DNA of 64,000 nt from Echinococcus granulosus (taxonomy: Eukaryota > Platyhelminthes > Cestoda > Cyclophyllidea > Taeniidae): NCBI RefSeq assembly GCF_000524195.1, contig NW_020170417.1, positions 623,418-687,417 of the forward strand, in the 5' to 3' direction. The translations under genes and the position numbers were made by a program. Of this stretch, positions 37,820 through 47,500 are shown in pieces (position 1 is the first letter of the stretch; every line of letters begins with the position of its first letter). The notes beneath the pieces were generated by a model, which was not told where the DNA came from, did not search any database, and saw only the letters and a list, made by a program, of their open reading frames with translations.

Positions 37820-40800
37820 ATGACCTCCCGTGTAACAAAACTGGGTAAAAAGGTCAAAGCAGCAGTGGACTCGGTCAGACATCCTCCCTTCATAAAAATG
37901 TATATCCCAGCACAGCAAGCAAAACCTGCTCCCCCTCTTGGCCCACAGTTGGGGAAGGTAGGCCTTTCTTCCCCCTTTTACTTCCATCTAGCGCAATATC
38001 AATATCGCCAATTTTTGCAAGGACTTCAACGAACGTACCAAACACATCAAACCTGGAGTTCCTATCCCCTGCACCATCATAGTTAATGTAAACCATTACC
38101 ATTGCCTTTCAGACCATACGTTTTTAGCCTGACAGGAGCTATCAGCTACAAATATCGCATCCTCCCTCCCAATTCCTCCTTCGCATGGCTGCTGGCACCA
38201 AAAAGGGCGCTGCTACCCCAGGCTAGTTCAGAGAAATCTAAGTGTATTGCAGGAAAAATGTGCTTGTCATTGCTTTTATTCATCTTCTTCCTCTCCTCCT
38301 GAATCATCTTTTTCCTCGTCAGATTCTTCTGTTTCTGATTCTTCTGATTCCTCAACTTCCCCCTCCCCTTCGTAAGCGTTCCTAGTTGTAGACGTCTCTG
38401 TTGATGCAATTTTATCAGTGCTTCCTTTACTTGACTCGTCTTCTACCCATTCCTCCCCATTTCCTTTCTCTTCTTCTTCTTCTTCTTCTTCTTCTTCTTC
38501 TTCTTCCTCCTCCTCCTCCTCCTCCTCTTCTTCTTCTTCTTCCTCTTCGTCTGTCTTCTCTTCCTTCTTCTTCTTCCTAATTCCCTCTGTCGACTTTAAT
38601 TTCCACACAGTTGGAGCAGCACCCAGCTCAAATTTTTTGTGTTTTATCAGGCCCGTCATGAGTATCCGTTTGGCTGATTCGTTGAGCTTTGTCATTAGCC
38701 ACACGTGTCGAAAGAAACCCGCACCGGGCAGCAGTTGTCTAAGTCGCCTCACACAGCACATTTGTAGTGACTGTTGATCTTGGTGAGGCAGACTGTCCAC
38801 CTTCAGAATCCCACCCAGTTTCTCAATCGCCTCCTTAAACTCCTCCCATTTTCGCCCAGCCAGGTTGAATACCGCGATGAACAGGCTCTTCCTCGCTCGA
38901 CTGTCACAACCCTCCCGAAGGCTCAGTTGTAACAACGCGTTCACGTAGTTAGCCAACACTTCCTTCACTTGCATATCTACTCCATGGAAGATGAGGAGCT
39001 GTAGGAAGTAAATGAAATGCGTGTTAGTATTCTTGGTCTGCCGACAGGCTGCCATTACTTTCTCAAAATCCACCCTTGCCGCTAGCTTGCGCGCATCGCA
39101 ACCGGCGATAAAAAGCTCTGATGAGCAGTCCACCATGGTCATAGGGCTTCGAAATTCTCGCCAGATGCACCACAGCGCCTCCCAGGCGTTATCTACCATC
39201 GTGGTGCTTTTTGAGACCACGCGTTTGCGCTGGTAAATGCTACAACTGAGTCGCTGTTCCTTGTTAAAGCTAATATGGGTAGGAGAAGTGGCGGCATCGA
39301 GCAGCCTGGAGTAGAGTTGAGCATTGGGTCTGCGGACGAGGAGGGCCGAGAACTCGAGGAGGCGGTAGGAGTAGAACCAGATACCTTGGGGATCTAGACA
39401 GTCCGCAGTGAAACAGGACGTCTGGATGCTAGCACCGGTTTTGTCTTGGAGAAGGAAGGTGAGGACACGTAGGCTGTTGAAGAGCATGGCGTAAGCGAGG
39501 GGAGTGAGGAGGAGGATAGTGGGACTGTGAAGGATACCGTCGAAGAGGCACAGGGCTTTATTCTCATCCACTGTGTAGAAGAGAGCAGTGGCCATACAGG
39601 GCGTTCGGCGGATCACACCTTCAACGTATTCCACGCAGTCGCGGCGGATTGCCGTGATGAAGGGCATGTTAATGATGTACGGGGGCAGTTCGAGATTACA
39701 CATGCTTGGGCAGGAGTGCCTTGCAAAGCATCGATTAGCACTGCTGGAGGTTGCTTTGCGTAATTTGAATCCTCTCTTTCTCTACTCTGCCTAGGTGCAT
39801 CGATTAAAGTCTAATTTACTGTCTTGAGACTGGAAAGCTCCATATTTTTTCAAACAAAAGCCACTTTTAGTCGAACTGGCGTTTCATCTTATGTATTATA
39901 TGGTGTTAATTTTTACAGTTGTGAAGACATTTTTAACGGTGTTAAAATGGACATCCGCTAGACGTTGGCCTGTATTTGTTTGATGCCTAAGGTGTCTTCC
40001 TTGAGGGGAAGCATTTCTCTCTAGATCTCTTAATGCTTCTGTGGTTCTGTATATGACGTGATGTCTCTTTTTGTTGAGAGATCTCGGCACCGTACCTCAC
40101 TTAAAGTGTTTTTCTTTTTCGGAATAGATTCATCGTCATCTTGCATTCCCTGTATGATGCACTGTTTTACATCAACTTTCGTAGCGCAGTTTCGCCTTGT
40201 GTTAGCTTGCTGATGCAACGAGGGGAGTTTGTTTGGGTCAATTTGTCGGCATACAATTGAAGAGTCCATCACTCGAACTATTTCTATCTACGACAAATTT
40301 TGGCTATTTAGTCACAGGCTTCATCGGTTGTCTCGTCCAAAAGGTCACGATGGGCATTTTTCTGTCCGTTTACAAATTACCTTATCCATTTTCTCTGAAA
40401 GTAATTAATCTACGATTTGGCCATCCATATCGGATTCGTTCCTCCTGTCATTTTTCGGTTACTCATTCATGAATCCACCCATCTCCCCTAAATTCGATTC
40501 GGGCCTGTCTACTCATCTACTCCCTCCTTTTTGCCAAACCCATTTAACCATTTGGTGGACAAACTTAATGACCACACTCAAGGCAGCCTGTCCGAGTAAG
40601 GACAGAAACAGCAAGCGATCATTAGCACAGGGGTTAAAATTATCAACCTCACCGCTCAAATTCATTGTGTTTCAGGCACGGAGGTTTCTGGTCAATTGAC
40701 ACTGAAGCATATATATGAGATTGCGGTGTTGAAGAGCGAGGACGCGGCGCTGCGCACGACTTCGTTGCAGGCGATCTGCGCCAGCCTGATCGCGGAGGCG

Positions 40801-40974
40801 CATCGCATGGGCATCGAGGTACTCTCGCGTGAAGAGGAAGCGGCGGTTCGCAAAGACCCCGATTCAGCTGCCAGCGCTTACGCCGAATTTCTGCGCCGAC
40901 GTGATGAGGAAGTGGCACAGCGGAAGAAAGCTCTGGAGGAGAAGAAACAAGCCAAGATGATGCGTGTCTCATAG
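37820..40974 (+). CDS. MRPL11: Mitochondrial large-subunit ribosomal protein uL11m
   Basis: Exons: 37820-37957, 37992-38087, 38128-38221, 40676-40974 (stop TAG), 208 residues against 192 in human. Diagnostic blocks are IPAQQAKPAPPLGPQLGK, NINIANFCKDFNERTKHIK, PDRSYQLQISHPP, FLLRMAAGTKKGAATPG and TEVSGQLTLKHIYEIA, matching bacterial L11 and MRPL11 throughout. In ribosomes L11 forms the GTPase-associated stalk base with 23S/16S-type rRNA. The last stretch is an extended Lys/Glu/Arg-rich helix, as in human. Introns 1 and 2 are 34 and 40 nt. Intron 3 (2.45 kb) appears to start with GC, not GT: exon 3 must end after CCCCAG at 38221 to keep frame and homology, giving CAG|GCTAGT. A separate gene is nested in this intron on the other strand. 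Confidence 0.94.
38276..39703 (-). CDS. Single-exon SOCS-box-like protein with poly-Glu tail, nested in MRPL11 intron 3
   Basis: A 475-codon ORF with ATG at 39703 and stop at 38276, lying wholly within the host intron on the opposite strand. The first 300 residues are alpha-helical in appearance, with ankyrin-like pieces such as LTPLAYAMLFNSLRVLTFLL. Residues about 305-350 (SLQMCCVRRLRQLLPG, then LNESAKRILM) resemble a SOCS box: SLQ, Cys and Arg helix followed by a hydrophobic L..SAK..L segment. A SOCS box would suggest a substrate adaptor for an elongin/cullin ubiquitin ligase. That assignment is inference and moderately weak. The C terminus after about residue 385 is a run of some 30 Glu, followed by an acidic Ser/Glu tail. 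The ORF is far longer than chance, and the poly-Glu segment is only its last quarter. It lacks introns, which fits a retroposed origin. Confidence 0.65.
   Translation of the reverse strand: MCNLELPPYIINMPFITAIRRDCVEYVEGVIRRTPCMATALFYTVDENKALCLFDGILHSPTILLLTPLAYAMLFNSLRVLTFLLQDKTGASIQTSCFTADCLDPQGIWFYSYRLLEFSALLVRRPNAQLYSRLLDAATSPTHISFNKEQRLSCSIYQRKRVVSKSTTMVDNAWEALWCIWREFRSPMTMVDCSSELFIAGCDARKLAARVDFEKVMAACRQTKNTNTHFIYFLQLLIFHGVDMQVKEVLANYVNALLQLSLREGCDSRARKSLFIAVFNLAGRKWEEFKEAIEKLGGILKVDSLPHQDQQSLQMCCVRRLRQLLPGAGFFRHVWLMTKLNESAKRILMTGLIKHKKFELGAAPTVWKLKSTEGIRKKKKEEKTDEEEEEEEEEEEEEEEEEEEEEEEEEEEKGNGEEWVEDESSKGSTDKIASTETSTTRNAYEGEGEVEESEESETEESDEEKDDSGGEEEDE
38470..38553 (+). repeat. TTC/TCC trinucleotide microsatellite coding for poly-Glu
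   Basis: An almost perfect (TTC)n(TCC)n(TTC)n tract. On the minus strand it encodes roughly 30 consecutive glutamates of the nested gene. Its frame is kept, but repeat length is likely polymorphic between individuals or assemblies. Confidence 0.85.
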
Positions 40975-41954
40975 ACTGCGGTAGATGCTCTGATGAGCGC
41001 TTTCTGTGTATATAAATTTGCTATGGTAGGAAAGGGGGAGTGGGGACTACATGCTGTCTCGCTTGTATTAACTTCAATTTGATTGTTGGGCGTGGGAGCT
41101 GGAGGTGATCCACGCGCTGACATCTAGGCTGCAACCACCGCTATCTGCTTGGGCGCGCGAGAAGGTAGCGGTGGGGGGTTGTACATTGGCGGATTAGCGC
41201 GTTCCCCTGCCTCGGAGCCCCCGCTGGAGCAATCTGTCGACTGGGCTGCTGGTGTCCACCTCAGAGTGATTGTGGTGCGTGATCGGGTGGGTGGCTGCGG
41301 AGTTCTCCAAGGCATTACATGGTTTCGTAGGACAAGTCTGTTAACCTTCAAGTAACGGCTGTGAGATGTGGGCGCGTGCCCAGCACCCATTATTTTCATT
41401 GGTAATAGCATTTATTTGAAAGTGGCCGTTGTGGTTGTTCACTCGTTTTATAGGGGGGAAGGGCATTAAGTTCCAGATAGAAAGAAATAGCTAGAGTTTT
41501 TTGACCAAACGTGAGTGCGGTATGATTTGTGTCTTCAGTTGAAGAGATACAAAGTCAAGTCTGGTCTCCTCTTAGTAATTAAATATGTGAAAGTTACATG
41601 GCGAAGCCTGAACACAGGAAATTCAACTGATTGTTTCAACTTATGAATAGCCAGCAAACTGCGGTACTTAGTGCAATAATTAAATTAAAAATGGTTTAGA
41701 AATTTGAACTCACCAAAATACTTTCCATCAAATCCCGTCTTGAACAATGACATTTGCCACAAACAATTCATAACTTTCGGAATCTTTCAAAAGGTACCCA
41801 ATTAAATGCTTTTTTGATAAAACAGAAATCCCCAAATATCCAGCATCTAGAAGCTACTGATAGTGATGCTGTCGTTTTACTGGTTCTTATTCAGATGGAA
41901 CTAGTCTGCACCAGAGGCGCCGCTGGTTTGGTAGTGTACCGTCAGCTTTACGAC
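40975..41954. other. Intergenic between MRPL11 and REXO4
   Basis: About 1 kb between two plus-strand genes, holding the MRPL11 3' UTR and the REXO4 promoter or 5' UTR. The REXO4 reading frame stays open upstream to about 41754. An in-frame ATG at 41895 directly follows TTCTTATTCAG, which looks like a cis- or trans-splice acceptor. Nothing else was recognised. Confidence 0.4.
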
Positions 41955-42862
41955 ATGGGTCTTCGTTGGAAGAAGAAGAAAAAACATAGGCCGGGCGGGA
42001 AAAGACTAACAATGCAGCCGGTAGTGCCGAAGGGTCCCGAAAATACAACTGTAGGTGGGCGGCAATATCTTTTTACGTAATGCGGATTCAGGCTTGCAGT
42101 ATCTTCGTGATAACATCTTCCCTGAAGGTCCCGTTGCTCTAGACTGTGAAATGGTCGGGGTCGGCGACGACTACAGAAGTGCTTTAGCCAGGGTCAGCAT
42201 TGTCGCCCACGATGGTACCGTTCTCTACGACGTCATAAGCCGTCCCGAGGAGGCCATAACCGATTACCGAACCCGTTGGAGCGGAATACGCCCCTCCGAC
42301 ATGGAGAGAGCCATCCCCTTCGAGTCGGTAAGGGAGCAGGTTCTGAGAATTATCGCAGTACGTTTTCCACCCCCAAGATCTTATTACCCAATTACCCACG
42401 TTATTGGAGCCCATGTCCTATTTACAGAATCGTACCGTAGTTGGACACGCAATATACAATGACTTTGGCGTTCTTAAAATTGAGTACCCGCAAGAGCTAA
42501 TTCGGGATATCGCCACCTCTCCTTACGCGAAAGCTAAAGCCCGAATACCAATAAAAGGACCTGCGGCTCTTCGCCACCTGGCCTACGTTTTACTCGGTCT
42601 GCGAATTCAATGCAAGGAGCACAGCTCCATCGAGGACGCTCAAGCGACTATGGCCATCTATCGGTTGGTAGAAAAGGAGTGGGAGGCTGATTTAAGAAAG
42701 AAGGCAGCTAAACGATTGCGCAATATAAAAACGGACACTGCTGACGCCAACACTGAAAGCAAGAGCTTCCCTTTACCCTTCAGCTCCAAAGTCAATGATT
42801 CCGCACTGCTCTCTGACGATGAGTACTGGACAGCGGTCGAAGAAAACGATTCCTCTGCCTGA
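41955..42862 (+). CDS. REXO4: REXO4-type DEDDh 3'-5' RNA exonuclease
   Basis: Exons: 41955-42020, 42055-42357, 42428-42862 (stop TGA), 267 residues with this start. The domain has all exonuclease residues: Asp52 and Glu54 in ALDCEMVGVG, Asp135 in VVGHAIYNDFG, His188 and Asp193 in HSSIEDAQATM. DYRTRWSGIRPSDM and the ALRHLAYVLLGL region follow the REX4/ISG20 pattern. The yeast relative Rex4 acts in pre-rRNA processing, and a nucleolar role here is inferred. The N terminus is short and basic (RWKKKKKHRPGGKR). Introns are 34 and 70 nt, GT-AG, phase 0. The start is uncertain: an upstream in-frame ATG at 41895 would add 20 residues, and 41955 was chosen because homology and basic composition begin there. 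ISG20L2 is an alternative subfamily. The gene converges with LSM7 87 bp downstream. Confidence 0.88.
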
Positions 42863-42949
42863 CTTTTGGAGGGTATACATCTTTTTATACATAGACATAG
42901 CAGACAAGACTCGCCTGCTTCGAATACAAAACTTCACAAAAGTCACGCA

Positions 42950-43343
42950 TCACTCTGCTTTCTCAAACGGGTTTGAGATGGACTCCATTCCGTCAGCTGG
43001 GCAGACTAGTTCCACAGAAGGGCCACTAAAAAAGAATTTAATAGGTAATGGCCCCTATATCGCAATGAGACGTCTTGTTATGTTTGGGAATTTACCGACA
43101 GACGACCAGACCGAGTTCCCGAGTGTCCTCGGTGAGATGGGAAGGGTCCGCAGGATCTCGGAGGTACTCGATTGTATTGTCGAGAACCATGTTCTGAAGG
43201 TTGTCGCAGCCCTTCAAGACGCCTGTAGCCTCTCGACCACCAGTAAATTTAACGCGAATGTGCTTGTCCAGGTAGCGCGTTAGGTCGATGATGGACTCCT
43301 TCTTGGGGCGTTTGGCCGGAGTCGGTTGTTGGTCGCCTGACAT
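42950..43343 (-). CDS. LSM7: U6 snRNA-associated Sm-like protein LSm7
   Basis: Exons: 43343-43096 and 43025-42950 (stop TGA), 107 residues against 103 in human. The Sm1 motif is KHIRVKFTGGREATGVLKG with NMVLDNTIEYL, the loop has LTEDTRELG, and Sm2 is GLVVCRGPSVELVCP across the splice junction. The C terminus DGMESISNPFEKAE parallels the human tail. LSm7 is a subunit of the LSm2-8 ring on U6 snRNA and of the cytoplasmic LSm1-7 decapping ring. The 70-nt intron (43095-43026) is GT-AG. The minus-strand frame stops soon after the first exon if the intron is ignored, which explains why a simple ORF call truncates it. Confidence 0.95.
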
Positions 43344-44553
43344 GATTGTCTATGTTGCGCAAGATCGGGTTCAGCTATATAGCTAGGTTAAAAGAAATGC
43401 CTTTAGGGGAATGGAATGGGTTAATTTGTCCGTTCCCGTGAAGATGCCGTGCTCAATGTACGCCGTTCGAAAGGACGTTTTCAAAACCAAGGATACGAAA
43501 ATATATGTAGGGGAAATAGGATGCCAGAACATAACGGATCGGGTATGTAAGCATGTGGCTTGGTACCCCAAACTTTTATTTTCGATGATCTGCGAACTCA
43601 TCCTTTAATAGTTACAGTGATATCTAAGAAAAGTTGTGAAAAAAATTGAAAATTGGGTTAAAAAAAACTACAAAATGGCAGCGGAGGGCATTAGCGCATT
43701 GCATAAAATACGGTATAAATAGAATCTTAATCCGCCATTACACCCTCCTCACAAGCATTTCAAACTAACAATGAGATAAATGTTGGCTACTAGCTACACA
43801 CCACAACATTGTATATAGCAGCGAAGAAGGAGAAAAAAAGCTTCGACAAAGAACATTGAATACAATTAGGAGATGCGAATCAGGACCAGTGGTACTGGTG
43901 AGGTACAACTCACCGATCTGCGAAAATAAGAACCCGGCTGTCGTCTAGGTAAGGTTGGCTCTCCACCAAATATGCTGTAGAGGGAATAAGTCGAGGGTAC
44001 ATATCATTGAAAATTTAGCATCAAAAGTTTGGAATAACGACTGTAGAAACGGTAATATTGCATAAGAAAGCTAGGTGCAGTGTTAAATGAGTGCCTGTAG
44101 GGCAAGTAAAATTTTCTAAAGAGTAAAAAAAATCCCTTTTTGTATATGCCAAAGCAATCCCGTTAGACAATTTCCCTACTGAACATTTGCACCTACTATT
44201 AAATGCTTTAATTCTGGTACTAATTATAATATTTAGATAGACTTGGTTTTTAAGTCTAAGTGCTGCGCAAGCAGATAATATTACTTTCTCCTTTCTGATT
44301 ATTTAGGTGTGTCTTACTGAATCATTTTTTCTTTCGCTGTTTAAAAGTGGCTTTTTGAAACGAATGGATTTAATTAAACCTCTAATTACTACTACCCTAA
44401 AAAAAACAAAGTAAGCTTAGTTAGTGCTTTGAAATGATTCGGACATTTTCTTCTATTTTACAACATCCTACCTCATCTGCAGAATAATTTGTTTTATTGT
44501 TTGGCCCTAGGTCATTATACCACAACCGTCAGTTTAATACTTGTTGATATTGC
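43344..44553. other. Divergent intergenic region between LSM7 and the G-alpha-like gene
   Basis: This should contain the LSM7 promoter near 43344 and the 5' flank of the G-alpha-like gene. The DNA is AT-rich with poly-A runs around 43640-43670. No exon was accepted here; a weak P-loop-like peptide at 43817-43900 was examined and rejected. Confidence 0.4.
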
Positions 44554-47500
44554 ATGAATAGATTATCTTGCCTTTTCCCGTGCAAAGAGTCAAGAAGCGA
44601 TGCAGATGTGTATTCAAGTTGTCTTGATAATCAATTATCAGAGGACAAGAAACGACAGTCGAGTACGTCAAGCATAGTCATTCTGGGTAATACAATTGAC
44701 TAATTATTCGCCTAAAGGAAATGAGTTTTCCGGTCGAAATACGCTGATTAACCAAGTAAGGTAATTTTTCTAAAAGCAATTTAAGGAGTTAGACTAATGG
44801 CTCGTAATGACCTCCTTGATGTTTATCGCCTCTCTATTCGAGAACAATTTTTCACTAGTATTGTATTAAATCTTCTTTATCTTCTTCGTGAATTTGGAAC
44901 ATCTGGCTTAGATTTTGACAGTGACGAAACTTTTGTAATGTTTTGTACCCTTAATTATTCAATATTGCTAGGAGGATGCGAGGTTTATATTTCGTAATTC
45001 AGACCAAATGAAACGGGGGATTGTCTCACCAAAAGTGATATCTGCTCTGAGAAATATTTGGCATGATACACAGCTACAGACATTTATAAAGTCACATGTT
45101 AGTCAGTATGGTGTTGCAACCACCTAGTAAGTTCAGGATCTTTTGCTTATTTATAGTTTCTTTTCTGAGCTCGAACGCATGGTTCAAGTTCAATTTCTTC
45201 CCTCTAATGAAGATATTTTGCACATAAAATGTGGAAATCGTGGGATTGAGGAGGAAACCATCTCTCGTAATGACAGTTACTTCAGGTTCATTCTTGCAAT
45301 TTATCGTTTTCTCTAACGCTTTATTCCAGTCAAGATAGTTGTTTCCTTTTACTACAGGTTTATCCGCGTTGCCATGACAAGATCTTCAATCCATAAATGG
45401 GTCCAGTTCTTTGAAGATGTAGATGCCATTATTTTTATATCATCTCTTCTCGATTACAGCTCTTATATGGATTTTAGTCCTAAAAAGGTTGGTTTGTATA
45501 TGTTTTTAGGCCTTTGATATGAGTTAATTTCTCTAAAATAAGTTATTGGCTGCTTGCTAGTACTTCATTGAACAAAAAAGAGTAGTCTCCAGGACGTCTA
45601 AAGACGAACATTAAGATATTGCATTATATGAATGAATAAACATTGCTGTAATATTAGCATGTGATATCTGGAATTTGCCTAAACAATTGCCTTACTTTTT
45701 CAAACAAAGAAGTGAATTAGGCCACTTTCTGATTCAAGCTAAAGAAAGCAACTTTCTTTAGCAAAATTAATGCAATGAAAAACTTTCATTGGACTTGTTT
45801 ACAGGATAAACGAGCAAATATTTAATTAGTGCTTGTAGACTTTCTAGTGAAACCGCTATATCCTATTGATTTCAATACGCTTGAAAATTATTTCAAAACT
45901 GGATTATAATCTTGAAAATTTCATCGAAAAGGCTTACCACAAAAAAACTCAAGGTGACTAATTTTTTGTCTTCTCACCCCTCTTTCCCTGTCTATCCAAT
46001 TCGTCAGCGTACAGGAAGCCGATCAGAGATGATTAAACGCGGTAGACTCATCGGGCTACTAGCTTGAATAGTTGTTTAGGGCTCTAGAAATGCAGTGAAA
46101 TTGTGCAAATGTGCTTGGATCTGTCACTTTTGTACTTATTGGCATGTAAATGAGTAGCTCTACTTGTGGAAGAGCTTAATATTAGATCACTAATCCAAGG
46201 TAAGTGAGAAAAAAATTGCAAATAAAAACTTGAGGCATAAATACGGTAATGATTACCAGCTCTGATGCAATTTGATAATTGTCATATGTCCATTTGTGTG
46301 GCTTTCATTCTCGTAGAACGGGCTATGTATCAGGTACATCTTATTATTCTGGCCAGTCTCACATTCTGTACCCCCACCAAGCCTATAAATCAAGGGTTTT
46401 TAAGGAGTTACTGGGCTTATTCATCCCTGAAGTGTGTGGAGTTACCGTGTCAGGAGAACCACGCAGGCTTATTCATGTCAAAGATGGGATGAAACACCCC
46501 TTCCTCCCAACGAATGAAACACTTAATCCAGAGGTATTTATCCTTAACACTTAAGATTATTTGATTCGAAATCTGTCACCATTCATCCTAGGTGAGACTT
46601 CGAGACGACATGGACTACTTTGCAGCCATCTGCAACGGCAACTGGTTCACCAAATGCACCACAGTCTTCCTCATCCTCAATAAATTTGATCTCTTTCAAC
46701 AAAAATTGGCTACCCTTCCGCTGAAGACCTGTTTTCCTGAATACAGAGGTAACTTTTCTCCCTCTTTTATTTTTAAAAAGCAAAGGCCAAAATCCTTTTA
46801 ACAAAGAGGAGCTAATGACAGTGCTATCTTGTTTTAGGGCCTAAGGATTTACTTAGGCTAGTTCGTTCTCCGCATTTTAGGCTAATGATAAAGTGAACTA
46901 ACTTACTGGGGGATGGAGGTCTAATCCCACCCCTAGGCAGGCTATTTTCGGGGTATTATCCTGTCCTTAAAATAAGGATTACGCCACATTCTGTGGTGTG
47001 CTGCAAAGTTAAAAGAGGCCACGTAAGTGTTAAATTTTGGCCGCTGCCTGCAATGATGGTCTGTTGCAGCACCTCACGCAAATTCTATCCAACAAATTTG
47101 AGGGCAGTGAGCTTTTGGGTCTTAGAGAATCGAGCTTCTCTCGACTTAAAGAGTAGACAACCTCGGTCAGGCTCACCGACATCGTTTGACGTGTGGAAGG
47201 ACACGATAAGGAGGACCGATAGACTGGCGCATGTCACGTCCCTGGAAGTCACAATAGCAAGTCATTGCAGAGGGCCGCTCAATAATTTTCGTGGCTCAAG
47301 GTGTGACATAAAGGTACAAAATAAATCTTACATCAAAGGATTGGAAAACTGGAAGCTTAAATTGCACATCTGTGTTGGGAGTGTCTCCTACTCCAAAAAG
47401 AACCTTCCCTGTTTCAATTTTCGAGGCATTTTTGCTTTCGAGTTCTACCTCTTGAACACACCCCAGAACATCTCAAATTTTGCGCTCTCGGTTAGTCACC

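Noticed and set aside
38111..38302. A longer third MRPL11 exon starting after the first AG in the region (reading PYVFSLTGAIS)
   Set aside because: That frame has no L11 homology. Starting at 38128 gives PDRSYQLQI and FLLRMAAGTKKGA, which match the family.
43817..43915. A peptide (EEGEKKLRQ followed at the right spacing by ESG) resembling a G-alpha N terminus and P-loop
   Set aside because: The frame has no ATG and lacks the P-loop Lys/Ser-Thr. The exons at 44554-44760 give a better and phase-consistent N terminus directly joined to the rest.
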